The notes under the pieces are model-generated. The model searched no databases. It was not told where the DNA came from and saw only the letters and a list, made by a program, of their open reading frames with translations. This document shows positions 31,949-42,280 of a stretch of DNA of 64,000 nt, piece after piece. Within the stretch, counting starts at the first letter, position 1; each line of letters starts with the position of its first letter. The stretch comes from Xylophilus ampelinus (GTDB lineage Bacteria; Pseudomonadota; Gammaproteobacteria; Burkholderiales; Burkholderiaceae_C): NCBI RefSeq assembly GCF_901875635.1, contig NZ_CABFMN010000081.1, positions 17,316 through 81,315 of the forward strand, in the 5' to 3' direction. The position numbers were made by a program, and so were the translations under genes.

Positions 31949-33784
31949 TCAGCCAGCCTTCTTCTGCGGCGGCAGGTCGGTGCAGGTGCCGTGCGCCACT
32001 TCGGCCGCCATGCCGATCGACTCGCCCAGCGTGGGGTGCGGGTGAATGGTCTTGCCGATATCGATCTCGTCGGCGCCCATCTCGATGGCCAGCGCGATCT
32101 CGCCGATCATGTCGCCGGCATGCGTGCCGACGATGCCGCCACCGAGGATGCGGTGCGTCTCCGCGTCGAACAGCAGCTTGGTGAAGCCCTCGTCGCGCGT
32201 GTTGGCGATGGCACGGCCCGACGCGGTCCACGGGAAGTGGCCCTTCTTGATCTTGATGCCCTCGGCCTTGGCCTGGTCCTCGGTCAGGCCCACCCACGCC
32301 ACCTCGGGGTCGGTGTAGGCCACGCTGGGGATCACGCGGGCGTTGAAGGCGGCGGCCGCCAGTTCCTTGCTGCCCTGCTGCTCGCCCGCGATGACCTCGG
32401 CGGCCACGTGCGCCTCGTGCACCGCCTTGTGGGCCAGCATGGGCTGGCCGACGATGTCGCCGATGGCGAAGATGTGCGGCACGTTGGTGCGCATCTGGAT
32501 GTCGACCGGGATGAAGCCGCGGTCGCTCACCGTCACGCCGGCCTTGTCGGCGCCGATCTTCTTGCCGTTGGGGCTGCGGCCCACGGCCTGCAGCACGAGG
32601 TCGTAGACCTGCGGCTCCTTGGGTGCGTTGGCGCCCTCGAACATGACCTTGATGCCGTCCTTGGTCGCTTCTGCGCCGACGGTCTTGGTGCCGGTCATGA
32701 TGTGGTCGAAACGCGGGGCGTTCATCTTCTGCCAGACCTTCACCAGGTCGCGGTCCGCGCCCTGCATGAGGCCGTCGAGCATCTCGACCACGTCCAGGCG
32801 GGCGCCGAGCGTGGAATACACCGTGCCCATCTCCAGGCCGATGATGCCGCCGCCCAGGATCAGCATGCGCTTGGGGTCGGTGCCCAGTTCCAGCGCGCCG
32901 GTGGAGTCGACCACGCGCGGATCGTCCTTGGGCATGAAGGGCAGGCTCACGGCCTGCGAGCCGGCCGCGATGATGGCGTTGCGGAACTTGACGACCTTCT
33001 TGCTGCCGGTCGTTTCCGAGCCGCTGCCCGTGGTCTCGTCGACCTCGAGGTGGTAGGCATCGAGGAAGGTGCCCAGGCCGCGCACGGTGGTCACCTTGCG
33101 CATCTTCGCCATCGCCGTGAGGCCGCCCGTGAGCTTGCCGACGACCTTGTTCTTGTGCGCGAGCAGCTTGGCGCGGTCGATCTTGGGTGCGCCGAACTCC
33201 ACGCCCAGGTCGGCGAAGTGCTTGACCTCGTCCATCACGGCCGCGACGTGCAGCAGCGCCTTGGAGGGGATGCAGCCCACGTTCAGGCACACGCCGCCGA
33301 GCGTGGCGTAGCGCTCCACGAGCACCGTCTTCATGCCCAGATCGGCCGAGCGGAAGGCGGCCGAGTAGCCGCCGGGGCCGGCGCCCAGCACCAGCGTGTC
33401 GCACTCGATGTCGACCTTGCCCGTGTAGGTGGATGCTACGGATTTGATAGCTGGCGCCGCAGATGGGGCGGACGCTGGAGCCGCTTTTGGCTCGGAAGGC
33501 GCAGGCGCCGGAGCGGGCGCGGAAGCCGGCGCGGCGGCAGCGCCCTCGGCGGCCTCCACCGTCAGCACCACCGAGCCTTCGCTGATCTTGTCGCCGACCT
33601 TCACCGAGACCGACTTCACGAGGCCGGCGTGGCTCGACGGGATCTCCATCGAGGCCTTGTCGGACTCGACGGCGATGAGCGACTGCTCGACCTTGATCGT
33701 GTCGCCGGGCTTGACCAGCACCTCGATCACCGCGACTTCGCTGAAATCGCCGATGTCCGGCACCTTGACTTGTTGTTCGCTCAT
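31949..33784 (-). CDS. lpdA: Dihydrolipoyl dehydrogenase with N-terminal lipoyl domain (E3)
   Basis: Reoxidises the lipoyl groups of pyruvate dehydrogenase, passing electrons to NAD. The 611-residue product starts with a lipoyl domain (lipoyl Lys in [11 protein letters not shown]), then a ~35-residue Ala/Pro linker, then the flavoprotein: FAD motif GAGPGGYSAAF, redox disulfide GGVCLNVGCIPSK, NAD motif GGGIIGLEMG and the carboxy-terminal IHPHPTLGE with the active-site His. Fusion of a lipoyl domain to E3 is usual in beta-proteobacterial PDH operons. One copy of the 17-bp repeat encodes part of the linker. Confidence 0.96.
   Translation of the reverse strand: MSEQQVKVPDIGDFSEVAVIEVLVKPGDTIKVEQSLIAVESDKASMEIPSSHAGLVKSVSVKVGDKISEGSVVLTVEAAEGAAAAPASAPAPAPAPSEPKAAPASAPSAAPAIKSVASTYTGKVDIECDTLVLGAGPGGYSAAFRSADLGMKTVLVERYATLGGVCLNVGCIPSKALLHVAAVMDEVKHFADLGVEFGAPKIDRAKLLAHKNKVVGKLTGGLTAMAKMRKVTTVRGLGTFLDAYHLEVDETTGSGSETTGSKKVVKFRNAIIAAGSQAVSLPFMPKDDPRVVDSTGALELGTDPKRMLILGGGIIGLEMGTVYSTLGARLDVVEMLDGLMQGADRDLVKVWQKMNAPRFDHIMTGTKTVGAEATKDGIKVMFEGANAPKEPQVYDLVLQAVGRSPNGKKIGADKAGVTVSDRGFIPVDIQMRTNVPHIFAIGDIVGQPMLAHKAVHEAHVAAEVIAGEQQGSKELAAAAFNARVIPSVAYTDPEVAWVGLTEDQAKAEGIKIKKGHFPWTASGRAIANTRDEGFTKLLFDAETHRILGGGIVGTHAGDMIGEIALAIEMGADEIDIGKTIHPHPTLGESIGMAAEVAHGTCTDLPPQKKAG
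33435..33451. repeat. Dispersed 17-bp palindrome, copy 3 (in lpdA linker)
   Basis: GCTACGGATTTGATAGC, followed in register by TGGCGCCGCAGATGGGGCGG and ACGCTGGAGCCGC. It lies in frame in the LpdA lipoyl-domain linker. Confidence 0.8.
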
Positions 33785-33830
33785 GTGCTGTCCCCTATCA
33801 GTGTTCCGTTGCGGGCGCCGAACGTGCGGT

Positions 33831-34418
33831 TCAGCCGCCCTTGAGTTTGAGAGTGATGATTTCCAGCGGGCCCGCCGTGCTGCGGTCGAACTCGCAACCT
33901 GCGGCCAGCCCGGCCTCGGCCACTTCGCGCGCGCCCTTGGCGCGACCGTACGCGGCATGCATCGCGCCGAGCGCGAAGCTGCGGCCCGAGCCGATGCTCC
34001 AGAATTCCTTGAACTCGAAGACCTCGCGGTAGCTGTACACGCCGTAGATGCCGCTCGCATTGGCCAGCAACAGGCTGAACTGGCTGGACTCGTAGGGGTC
34101 GTGGTCCTCCTCCTTGGTCTGCAGGAAGAACGTCTCCTTGAGCATCGGATGCAGCTTGGTGAAGGTGAGGAACACCTCGTCCTTGCTGCCCAGCCGGATG
34201 TCCGCCTTGGGCATCGCCGCGAGCGCGTGGCGCAGCACCGGAAAGTGCGCGAGCGAGCCCGAGGCGGCGAACACGTTGCGGCCGTTCGCGCCGTCGATGG
34301 TGAACAGCTTGCGGTTGTCCTCCGATCGGTGCGACAGCCGCGTGTCCCCGAAGGTCACGAGCGTGTCGGCACCGATCGCCACCTGGCCGCCCTTGCGAAC
34401 GGCCACCACGGTTGTCAT
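33831..34418 (-). CDS. BPH-type proteasome-like Ntn hydrolase
   Basis: The 195-residue product begins MTTVVAVRKGGQVAIGADTL, placing Thr2 as the amino-terminal nucleophile after Met removal, as in HslV and proteasome beta subunits. GSGRSFALGAMHAAYG matches the conserved Ser-Gly-x-x-x-Ala-x-Gly-Ala block. It lacks closer HslV features and no hslU-type unfoldase is adjacent. The family best fitting this combination is BPH, the betaproteobacterial proteasome homologue described from Thiobacillus. It sits inside the pyruvate dehydrogenase operon between aceF and lpdA. Confidence 0.8.
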   Translation of the reverse strand: MTTVVAVRKGGQVAIGADTLVTFGDTRLSHRSEDNRKLFTIDGANGRNVFAASGSLAHFPVLRHALAAMPKADIRLGSKDEVFLTFTKLHPMLKETFFLQTKEEDHDPYESSQFSLLLANASGIYGVYSYREVFEFKEFWSIGSGRSFALGAMHAAYGRAKGAREVAEAGLAAGCEFDRSTAGPLEIITLKLKGG

Positions 34419-34440
34419 CGGTTGCGGCCCGCGGTGAGCG

Positions 34441-36123
34441 TCAGAGGACGATGCGGCGGTAGTCCGCCAGCAGCTGGCCCAGGAACGCGTTGAAGCGCGC
34501 GGCCGCGGCGCCGTCGATCACGCGGTGGTCGTACGACAGCGACAGCGGCAGCACCAGGCGCGGCACGAACTGCTTGCCGTCCCACACCGGCTTCATCTGC
34601 CCCTTCGACAGGCCCAGGATGGCCACTTCGGGCGCGTTGATGATGGGCGTGAAGTGCGTGCCGCCGATGCCGCCGAGCGAGCTGATCGAGAAGCAGCCGC
34701 CCTGCATGTCGGCCGAACCGAGCTTGCCGTCGCGCGCCTTCTTGGCCAGATCGCCCATCTCCTGGCTGATCTGGATGATGCCCTTCTTGTCGGCGTCCTT
34801 AAGCACCGGCACCACCAGGCCGTTGGGCGTGTCCGCCGCGAAGCCAATGTTGAAGTACTGCTTGTAGACCAGCGTATCGCCGTCCAGGCTGGTGTTGAAC
34901 TCGGGGAACTTCCTGAGCGCCGCGACCACCGCCTTGATGACGAAGGCCAGCATCGTCACCTTCACGCCCGACTTCTCGTTCTCCTTGTTGGTGGAGACGC
35001 GGAAGGCTTCGAGCTCGGTGATGTCGGCCTCGTCGTTGTTGGTGACGTGCGGGATCATCACCCAGTTGCGGTGCAGGTTGGCGCCACTCAGCTTCTTGAT
35101 GCGCGAGAGGTCCTTGCGCTCCACCGTGCCGAACTTGGCGAAGTCCACCTTCGGCCAGGGGCTGAGGCCCAGCGCCGCGCCGTCGGCGCCGCCACCGGCC
35201 GGCGCCTTGGCGGCCGAGGCCTTGGTCTGCGTGGCGCCGCTCATCACGGCCTTGGTGAAGGCCTGGACGTCGGCTTCGGTGATGCGGCCCTTGGGACCCG
35301 AGCCCTTGACCTCTTCCAGCGGCACGCCGAGCTCGCGCGCGAACTTTCGCACCGAGGGCGAGGCATGTGGAAGGTTGCCAGTGGGCGCCTTGGTGGGGTC
35401 GTGTGCCGGTGCCGCCGCCGCGGGGGTTGCAGCAGCAGGCGCGGGTGCCGGCGACGAGGCCGACGCGGCGGGCGCAGGCGCCGCTGCGGCAGCAGCTGCC
35501 GGCGCCGGTGCAGGCGCCGCAGAGCCCCCTGCCCCTTCGAGCACCGCGATCAGGTCGCCGATGTTGACCGTGTCGCCGACCTTGACCTTCAGCTCCTTGA
35601 GTGTGCCGGCCGCGGACGAGGGAATCTCCATCGACGCCTTGTCGGACTCGACGGTGATGAGCGACTGCTCTTCCTTGATCGTGTCGCCGGGCTTGACCAG
35701 CACCTCGATGACGGCGACGTCCTTGAAGTCGCCGATGTCGGGCACCTTGACCTCGACCGGACCAGCGGACGTGCTTGCTCCTGAATTCGTAGCAGGCTGC
35801 GCAGGCGCAGCGGGCGCTGCAGCCGCTTTCGGCTCGGAAGCCGGTGCCGCCGCAGGGGCCGGTGCGGGTGCCGCGGGGGCCGCCCCTTCGGCTTCCAGGA
35901 TCAGCACGACCGAGCCTTCGCTCACCTTCGCGCCGACATCGACCTTCAATTCCTTCACCACGCCGGCGGCGGACGACGGGATCTCCATCGATGCCTTGTC
36001 CGACTCGACCGTGATCAGCGACTGCTCGGCCTTGACCGTGTCGCCCACCTTCACCAGCACCTCGATCACCGCGACTTCGTCGAAATCGCCGATGTCCGGC
36101 ACCTTCACTTCAATGGCTGCCAT
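34441..36123 (-). CDS. aceF: Dihydrolipoamide acetyltransferase (E2), two lipoyl domains
   Basis: Core of the pyruvate dehydrogenase complex, transferring acetyl from lipoyl groups to CoA. The 560-residue product has two amino-terminal lipoyl domains (residues ~1-75 and ~120-195, each with [11 protein letters not shown]), Ala/Pro linkers, a peripheral-subunit-binding domain ([20 protein letters not shown]) and the catalytic domain ending [20 protein letters not shown] with the catalytic His and Asp. Palindrome copy 4 lies in the first linker. Confidence 0.97.
   Translation of the reverse strand: MAAIEVKVPDIGDFDEVAVIEVLVKVGDTVKAEQSLITVESDKASMEIPSSAAGVVKELKVDVGAKVSEGSVVLILEAEGAAPAAPAPAPAAAPASEPKAAAAPAAPAQPATNSGASTSAGPVEVKVPDIGDFKDVAVIEVLVKPGDTIKEEQSLITVESDKASMEIPSSAAGTLKELKVKVGDTVNIGDLIAVLEGAGGSAAPAPAPAAAAAAAPAPAASASSPAPAPAAATPAAAAPAHDPTKAPTGNLPHASPSVRKFARELGVPLEEVKGSGPKGRITEADVQAFTKAVMSGATQTKASAAKAPAGGGADGAALGLSPWPKVDFAKFGTVERKDLSRIKKLSGANLHRNWVMIPHVTNNDEADITELEAFRVSTNKENEKSGVKVTMLAFVIKAVVAALRKFPEFNTSLDGDTLVYKQYFNIGFAADTPNGLVVPVLKDADKKGIIQISQEMGDLAKKARDGKLGSADMQGGCFSISSLGGIGGTHFTPIINAPEVAILGLSKGQMKPVWDGKQFVPRLVLPLSLSYDHRVIDGAAAARFNAFLGQLLADYRRIVL
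35777..35793. repeat. Dispersed 17-bp palindrome, copy 4 (in aceF linker)
   Basis: GCTCCTGAATTCGTAGC, followed in register by AGGCTGCGCAGGCGCAGCGG and GCGCTGCAGCCGC, closely matching the arm of copy 3. It lies in frame in the inter-lipoyl linker of AceF. Confidence 0.78.
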
Positions 36124-36167
36124 GTTCTGTGTCTCCCGCCGAAAGGCGTGTGTGTTCTGGTTGTGGT

Positions 36168-38885
36168 TTACGCGTACAGCGGGTTGATCTTGTCGGCCTT
36201 GATGGCGTACTTCTTGATGGCCTCGGCCACCTTGGCGGCGGGCACCGCGCCGTCGTCGGCCAGCGCGCGCAGCGCGGCGACCACGATGTAGTGGCGGTTG
36301 ATCTCGAAGTGCTCGCGCAGCTTGCTGCGGAAGTCGCTGCGGCCGAAGCCGTCGGTGCCCAACACGCGGTAGCTGCGGCCCTTGGGGATGAAGGGGCGGA
36401 TCTGCTCGGCGTAGGCCTTCATGTAGTCAGTCGATGCGACGACGGGGCCGGTGGTGCCGCCGAGCTGCTGCGCCACGAAGGGCACGCGTTGCTCGTCCGT
36501 CGGGTGCAGCAGGTTCCAGCGGTCGACGTCCTGGCCGTCGCGCGCCAGTTCGTTGAAGCTCGGGCAGCTCCACACGCTCGCGGCCACGCCCCAGTCCTTC
36601 TCGAGCAGTTCCTGCGCGAAGAAGGATTCGCGCAGGATGGTGCCGCTGCCCAGCAGCTGCACCGTGGGCACGTTCTTGCCCTTGATGGCCGGCGCCTGCT
36701 TGCTCAGGTACATGCCCTTGATGATCTGCTCCTCGGTGCCGGGCTGCAGGCCGGGCATCGCGTAGTTCTCGTTGAGCAGCGTGAGGTAGTAGTAGACGTT
36801 CTCCTGCTTCTCGACCATGCGCTTGAGGCCGTGGTGCAGGATGACACCGACCTCGTGCGCGAAGGTCGGGTCGTAGCTCACGCAGTTGGGGATCGTGCCG
36901 GCCAGGATGTGGCTGTGGCCGTCCTCGTGCTGCAGGCCTTCGCCATTCAGCGTCGTGCGCCCGGACGTGCCGCCCAGCAGGAAGCCGCGGGCCTGCATGT
37001 CGCCGGCCGCCCAGGCCAGATCGCCGATGCGCTGGAAGCCGAACATCGAGTAGTACACGTAGAACGGCACCATGATGCGGTTGTTCGTGCTGTAGCTCGT
37101 GGCCGCCGCGATCCAGCTGGCCATGCCGCCGGCCTCGTTGATGCCTTCCTGCAGGATCTGGCCGCCCTTGTCTTCCTTGTAGTACATGACCTGGTCTTTA
37201 TCCACCGGGGTGTACTGCTGGCCATGCGGGTTGTAGATGCCGACCTGGCGGAACAGGCCTTCCATGCCGAAGGTGCGTGCCTCGTCCACCAGGATGGGCA
37301 CGACGCGCGGGCCCAGCGCCTGGTCGCGCAGCAACTGCGTGAGGAAGCGCACGTAAGCCTGGGTGGTCGAGATTTCACGGCCTTCGGCCGTCGGCTCGAG
37401 CACGGCCTTGAAGGTCTCGAGCGCGGGCACGGTGAAGCTCTCGTCGGCCTTCACGCGGCGGTGCGGCAGGTAGCCGCCCAGCGCCTTGCGGCGCTCGTGC
37501 AGGTACTTCATCTCCGGCGTGTCGTCGGCCGGCTTGTAGAAGGGCAGCTCGGCGATCTGGCTGTCCGGGATCGGGATGTTGAAACGGTCGCGGAAGGCCT
37601 TGATGTCCTCGTCGCTGAGCTTCTTGGTCTGGTGGACGGTGTTCTTGCCCTCGCCGATCTTGCCCATGCCGAAGCCCTTGACGGTCTTGACGAGCAGCAC
37701 GGTGGGCTGGCCCTGGTGGTTCTGCGCGGCGTGGAAGGCGGCGTACACCTTCTGCGAGTCGTGGCCGCCGCGCTGCAGGTTCCAGATCTCGTCGTCCGTC
37801 ATGTTCTCGACCATCTTGGCCGTGCGCGGGTCGCGGCCGAAGAAGTGCTTGCGGACGTACGCGCCGTCGTTGGCCTTCATGGCCTGGTAGTCGCCGTCGT
37901 TGGTCTTCATCATGAGCTCGCGCAGGGCGCCGTCATGGTCCTTGGCGAGCAGCGCGTCCCAGCCCTTGCCCCAGATCAGCTTGACGACGTTCCAGCCCGA
38001 GCCGCGGAATTCGCCTTCCAGCTCCTGGATGATCTTGCCGTTGCCGCGCACCGGGCCGTCCAGGCGCTGCAGGTTGCAGTTGATGACGAAGATCAGGTTG
38101 TCGAGGTTCTCGCGCGCGGCCAGGCCGATGGCACCCAGCGATTCGACTTCGTCCATCTCGCCGTCGCCGCAGAACACCCAGACCTTGCGGTTGGCGGTGT
38201 CGGCGATGCCGCGGGCGTGCAGGTACTTGAGGAAGCGGGCCTGGTAGATGGCCATCAGCGGGCCCAGGCCCATCGACACGGTCGGAAACTGCCAGAACTC
38301 GGGCATGAGCTTCGGGTGCGGGTAGCTCGACAGGCCCTTGCCGTCCACTTCCTGGCGGAAGTTCAGCAGTTGCTCTTCGGTGAGGCGCCCTTCGAGGTAG
38401 GCACGGGCATAGATGCCGGGCGAGACGTGGCCCTGGATGTAGAGCAGGTCGCCGCCGTGCTTCTCGCTCTCGGCATGCCAGAAGTGGTTGAAGCCGGCAC
38501 CGAACATGCTGGCCAGCGAGGCGAAGGAGCCGATGTGGCCGCCGAGGTCGCCGCCTTCGGGCGGATGGTGGCGGTTGGCCTTGACCACCATGGCCATGGC
38601 GTTCCAGCGCATGTAGGCGCGCAGGCGCTGCTCGATCTCGAGGTTGCCGGGGCTGCGGGCTTCGGCCTCGGGCTCGATGGTGTTGACGTAGCCGGTGTTG
38701 GCCGAGAACGGCATGTCGACGCTGTTCTGGCGCGCATGCTCGAGCAGCTCTTCCAGCAGGAAGTGGGCGCGCTCGGGGCCTTCGGCCTGGATGACGGCGG
38801 AGAGGGCGTCCCTCCACTCTCTGGTTTCCTGCGCATCCGCATCGTTTGCAGCCGCGCCGAAATGGTTCTCGGGATTCGCCGACAT
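36168..38885 (-). CDS. aceE: Pyruvate dehydrogenase E1 (homodimeric type)
   Basis: Thiamine-diphosphate enzyme decarboxylating pyruvate and acetylating E2. The 905-residue product has the homodimeric-E1 blocks [15 protein letters not shown], the ThDP motif [15 protein letters not shown] followed by [17 protein letters not shown], and [15 protein letters not shown] further on. AAGGAGACACAGG precedes the ATG at 38885, fixing the start. It is first in the leftward aceE-aceF-BPH-lpdA operon. The 190-bp region to the divergent kinase gene holds the promoter, which I cannot place exactly. Confidence 0.97.
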   Translation of the reverse strand: MSANPENHFGAAANDADAQETREWRDALSAVIQAEGPERAHFLLEELLEHARQNSVDMPFSANTGYVNTIEPEAEARSPGNLEIEQRLRAYMRWNAMAMVVKANRHHPPEGGDLGGHIGSFASLASMFGAGFNHFWHAESEKHGGDLLYIQGHVSPGIYARAYLEGRLTEEQLLNFRQEVDGKGLSSYPHPKLMPEFWQFPTVSMGLGPLMAIYQARFLKYLHARGIADTANRKVWVFCGDGEMDEVESLGAIGLAARENLDNLIFVINCNLQRLDGPVRGNGKIIQELEGEFRGSGWNVVKLIWGKGWDALLAKDHDGALRELMMKTNDGDYQAMKANDGAYVRKHFFGRDPRTAKMVENMTDDEIWNLQRGGHDSQKVYAAFHAAQNHQGQPTVLLVKTVKGFGMGKIGEGKNTVHQTKKLSDEDIKAFRDRFNIPIPDSQIAELPFYKPADDTPEMKYLHERRKALGGYLPHRRVKADESFTVPALETFKAVLEPTAEGREISTTQAYVRFLTQLLRDQALGPRVVPILVDEARTFGMEGLFRQVGIYNPHGQQYTPVDKDQVMYYKEDKGGQILQEGINEAGGMASWIAAATSYSTNNRIMVPFYVYYSMFGFQRIGDLAWAAGDMQARGFLLGGTSGRTTLNGEGLQHEDGHSHILAGTIPNCVSYDPTFAHEVGVILHHGLKRMVEKQENVYYYLTLLNENYAMPGLQPGTEEQIIKGMYLSKQAPAIKGKNVPTVQLLGSGTILRESFFAQELLEKDWGVAASVWSCPSFNELARDGQDVDRWNLLHPTDEQRVPFVAQQLGGTTGPVVASTDYMKAYAEQIRPFIPKGRSYRVLGTDGFGRSDFRSKLREHFEINRHYIVVAALRALADDGAVPAAKVAEAIKKYAIKADKINPLYA

Positions 38886-39075
38886 CCTGTGTCTCCTTGA
38901 TGTGATTTGTGGCCAGTAATTTAGTGCCGCTTGCTGTGGCCGCGGCAGTGTCTCACAAAAATTTGCGCATTCCAAATGGTGCGTAACGTTTTCTTTATGT
39001 GAAATTAGATGAAGCAAACGGGTGAACATCGGGGTCTCGATCCACGTCGCAGACCCGACCCTCTACACTGGAACG

Positions 39076-41616
39076 ATGTCCGTCCCCAGCCCGCCCGTCA
39101 CCCGCGATGCGGTTCCCGCTTCGCCCTTGTCGTGGTGGCGCAAGTGGTGGCGCCGGCAGACGCCGGTGATCCAGGACAGCGTTGCGATGCTCATGCCGCT
39201 GGCGGCGGTGCTGCTCTTCCTGGCGGCGCTGGTGGCGGCGTTCTATTACCTGCGCGCCGAGGAAATGGAGCGCGAGCAGGAGTCGGTCAAGCGCGATGTC
39301 GAATACGCCCAGCAGCGCCTGCGCCTGCGCCTGCTCGAGCGGCAGGAGCAGCTGATGCGCCTGGCGCGCGACGCCGGCAACCGCGAGATCGACCCCAACG
39401 AGTTCGCCAGCCGCGCCGAATCGCTGGTGAGCCAGTACCCCGAGCTGCAGGTCATCAGCTGGATCGACGACCGCCGCGCCGTGCGTGCCAGCTATGCGGC
39501 GCCGAGCGTCCACCCGTCGCAGCAGCATCCGCAGGGCGAAATCCTGCGTCCCGGCGAGATCGAGAGCAACTACGCCCTCTCGCGCGAATTGCGCCAGCCG
39601 GTGTTCTCGCAGCCCGGTGCCGGCCGCGAGCCGCCCTCCATGCTGCAGTTGCACATCCCCCTGTACGACCAGGGGCTGTTCGCGGGGGTGGTGCTCGGTG
39701 AGTTCTCCATCGACGGCCTGCTGCGCTACGGCGTGCCGCCGGAGGTGTCGGCCCGCTACGCGGTCGCCTTGCTCGACGGCAAGGAAGGCCTGCTGGCCGG
39801 CAACACCGTGAACCCGCGCGACGGCGCGGCGGTGCGCCTGCTGCCCTGGGCGGAACACACCAACCAGTTCGAAGTGCCCGTCTCGCCGGTGGGCAACGGC
39901 CTCGTCCTGCGCGCGCAGGCGTATCGCACGTCGCAGGGCCTGGTGGGCAACGGCCTGTTCTGGCTGGTCGCGGCGCTCAGCGTGCTCACGAGCTGGACGC
40001 TGATCGGCATGTGGGGCCACACCCGCCGCCGGCTGGCCGCGCAGCAGGCGCTGGTGGCCGAGACCAACTTCCGCCGCGCCATGGAAAACTCCATGCTCAC
40101 CGGCATGCGGGTGCTCGACCTCTCCGGGCGCATCACCTACGTCAACGCCGCCTTCTGCGCGATGACGGGCTGGAGCGAGCAGGAACTGGTCGGCCAGACG
40201 CCGCCCTTCCCCTACTGGCTCGAGGCCGACCACGAGATCATGAGCGAGCGGCTGGAGGAAGAGATCCACGGCCGATCGCTGCCGGGTGGCTTCCAGGTGC
40301 GCGTCAAGCGCAAGAACGGCAGCGTCTTCAATGCGCGCCTGTACGTGTCGCCGCTGATCGACGCCCATGGCCAGCAGGCCGGCTGGATGACCTCGATGAC
40401 CGACATCACCGAGCCGACGCGCATCCGCGAGCAGTTGTCGGCCTCGTACGAGCGCTTCACCACCGTGCTGGAGGCGCTCGATGCGTCCGTGTCGGTGGCG
40501 CCCCTGGGCAGCCAGGAACTGCTGTTCGCCAACAAGATGTACCGCTCCTGGTTCGGCTCCGACACCGAGGGGCACCTCGACATGGTCGCGCAGGCCGGCG
40601 TGCCCAGCACGCCGGCGCAGGACTCGGCCTTCGACGACGTCGACGCGCTCGCCGGCCTTCCGGTCGACACACTCACTGCCGCGCAGGCGGCCAACAACGA
40701 GATCTTCCTGCCCGAGCTGGGCAAGTGGCTGGAGGTGCGTTCCCGCTACCTCACCTGGGTCGACGGCCGGCTGGCGCAACTGGTGATCGCCACCGACATC
40801 ACCCCGCGCCGCGACGCCGAGGAACAGGCCGCCGCCCAGGCCGACAAGGCCCAGGCCGCAAGCCGCCTGATCACCATGGGCGAGATGGCCTCCAGCGTGG
40901 CGCACGAGCTCAACCAGCCGCTGACGGCCATCAGCAACTACTGCAACGGGATGGCCTCGCGCATCCGAAGCCACCAGATCGACGAGGAGGCGCTGCTGGC
41001 CGCGCTGGACAAGACCTCCAAGCAGGCGCAGCGGGCGGGCCAGATCATCCAGCGCATCCGCACCTTCGTGAAACGCAGCGAGCCCAACCGCACGCCGGCC
41101 GAGGTGTCGACGATGGTGAGCGAGGCCGTGGAGCTGGCCGGCATCGAGCTGCGCCGGCGCAACGTGCGCCTCAACCACTATGTCGCCGCACGCCTGCCCA
41201 TCCTGCGCGTGGACCGCATCCTGATCGAGCAGGTGCTGGTCAACCTGATGAAGAACGCGGCCGAGTCGATCGACCTGGCCGACCGGCCGGTGGCGCGGCG
41301 CAGCGTGGAACTGCGGGTCGTGCCGAAGGTGGTCGACGGCCAGAACGCCGTGGAGTTCTCGGTCCAGGACACCGGCATGGGCCTGGCGCCGGAGGTGATG
41401 GAGCGGCTGTACGAGGCCTTCTTCTCGACCAAGCCCGAAGGCATGGGCATCGGGCTCAACCTGTGCCGAACGATCGTGGAATCCCACCGCGGCCGGATGC
41501 AGGCGGAGAACCTCTACAATGGTCCGGATGTGGTCGGATGCCGTTTTTCCTTCTGGATTCCGGTGTCCGGCGCTATCGATTCCGTAGCAAGCGACGAGGC
41601 AAAGGTACCTGCATGA
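39076..41616 (+). CDS. PAS-domain sensor histidine kinase (FixL/DctB-like)
   Basis: The 846-residue product has TM1 (VAMLMPLAAVLLFLAALVAA), a ~240-residue extracytoplasmic CHASE-like sensor, TM2 (GLFWLVAALSVLTSWTLIGM), two PAS domains (~residues 340-460 and 470-600), HisKA with phospho-His in SSVAHELNQPLTAISNY, and HATPase boxes LMKNAAESI, DTGMGL and GMGIGLNLC. The end contains palindrome copy 5 in frame (SGAIDSVAS). It is divergent from aceE and overlaps its regulator by 4 bp. The ligand is unknown. Confidence 0.9.
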   Translation: MSVPSPPVTRDAVPASPLSWWRKWWRRQTPVIQDSVAMLMPLAAVLLFLAALVAAFYYLRAEEMEREQESVKRDVEYAQQRLRLRLLERQEQLMRLARDAGNREIDPNEFASRAESLVSQYPELQVISWIDDRRAVRASYAAPSVHPSQQHPQGEILRPGEIESNYALSRELRQPVFSQPGAGREPPSMLQLHIPLYDQGLFAGVVLGEFSIDGLLRYGVPPEVSARYAVALLDGKEGLLAGNTVNPRDGAAVRLLPWAEHTNQFEVPVSPVGNGLVLRAQAYRTSQGLVGNGLFWLVAALSVLTSWTLIGMWGHTRRRLAAQQALVAETNFRRAMENSMLTGMRVLDLSGRITYVNAAFCAMTGWSEQELVGQTPPFPYWLEADHEIMSERLEEEIHGRSLPGGFQVRVKRKNGSVFNARLYVSPLIDAHGQQAGWMTSMTDITEPTRIREQLSASYERFTTVLEALDASVSVAPLGSQELLFANKMYRSWFGSDTEGHLDMVAQAGVPSTPAQDSAFDDVDALAGLPVDTLTAAQAANNEIFLPELGKWLEVRSRYLTWVDGRLAQLVIATDITPRRDAEEQAAAQADKAQAASRLITMGEMASSVAHELNQPLTAISNYCNGMASRIRSHQIDEEALLAALDKTSKQAQRAGQIIQRIRTFVKRSEPNRTPAEVSTMVSEAVELAGIELRRRNVRLNHYVAARLPILRVDRILIEQVLVNLMKNAAESIDLADRPVARRSVELRVVPKVVDGQNAVEFSVQDTGMGLAPEVMERLYEAFFSTKPEGMGIGLNLCRTIVESHRGRMQAENLYNGPDVVGCRFSFWIPVSGAIDSVASDEAKVPA
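41572..41588. repeat. Dispersed 17-bp palindrome, copy 5 (kinase C-terminus)
   Basis: GCTATCGATTCCGTAGC in frame in the last codons of the histidine kinase, 28 bp before its stop. Confidence 0.75.
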
Positions 41617-42257
41617 GTTTGATCCCCAAGAAAGGCACGGTCTATGTGGTGGATGACGACGAAGCGGTGCGCGACTCGCTGCAGTGGCTGCTCGAGGGCA
41701 AGGACTACCGCGTCCGCTGCTTCGATTCCGCCGAATCCTTTCTCTCCCGCTACGACCCGCGCGAAGTTGCATGCCTGATCGTCGACATCCGCATGGGCGG
41801 CATGACCGGCCTGGAGTTGCAGGACAAGCTCATCGAGCGCAAGTCCCCCCTGCCGATCGTGGTCATCACCGGCCATGGTGACGTGCCGATGGCGGTCGAC
41901 TCGATGAAGAAGGGCGCCATGGACTTCATCCAGAAGCCCTTCAACGACGAGGCCCTCGTCACGCTGGTCGAACGCATGCTCGACCATGCCCGCAGCGCCT
42001 TCGCCCAGCATCAGCAGTCGGCCAGCCGCGATGCGCTGCTGTCCAAGCTCACCGGCCGCGAAGCGCAGGTGCTCGAGCGCATCGTCGCCGGCCGCCTGAA
42101 CAAGCAGATCGCCGACGACCTGGGCATCAGCATCAAGACGGTGGAGGCGCACCGCGCCAACATCATGGAAAAGCTCAACGCCAACACCGTGGCCGACCTG
42201 CTGAAGATCGCGCTGGGCCAGACGCCCGCCCCTGCTGCCAAAGCCGCGACACCCTGA
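41613..42257 (+). CDS. FixJ/NarL-type response regulator
   Basis: The 214-residue product has a receiver domain (VDDDEAVRDSLQWLL, phospho-Asp in LIVDIRMGGMTG, Thr in VVITGHGDV, Lys in FIQKPF) and a LuxR-type HTH (LTGREAQVLERIVAG, NKQIADDLGISIKTVEAHR). ATG overlaps the kinase stop (ATGA). Location next to the aceE promoter makes control of pyruvate dehydrogenase a possibility, but nothing in the sequence proves it. Confidence 0.92.
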   Translation: MSLIPKKGTVYVVDDDEAVRDSLQWLLEGKDYRVRCFDSAESFLSRYDPREVACLIVDIRMGGMTGLELQDKLIERKSPLPIVVITGHGDVPMAVDSMKKGAMDFIQKPFNDEALVTLVERMLDHARSAFAQHQQSASRDALLSKLTGREAQVLERIVAGRLNKQIADDLGISIKTVEAHRANIMEKLNANTVADLLKIALGQTPAPAAKAATP

Positions 42258-42258
42258 C

Positions 42259-42275
42259 GCTACAGATTTCATAGC
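42259..42275. repeat. Dispersed 17-bp palindrome, copy 6
   Basis: GCTACAGATTTCATAGC starting two bases after the response-regulator stop and continuing straight into a terminator stem. Confidence 0.78.
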
Positions 42276-42280
42276 TGCCA

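Noticed and set aside
33831..34418. HslV peptidase
   Set aside because: The Thr2 nucleophile is shared, but other residues differ, the protein is somewhat longer than HslV and no hslU is next to it; a BPH-type protein fits better.
36129..38900. 923-codon rightward open frame opposite aceE
   Set aside because: Antisense of a certain aceE; the translation is Val/Leu/Ala/His-rich without domains.
38995..41772. 925-codon leftward open frame opposite the PAS kinase
   Set aside because: Antisense of a gene with all kinase motifs; no motif of its own.
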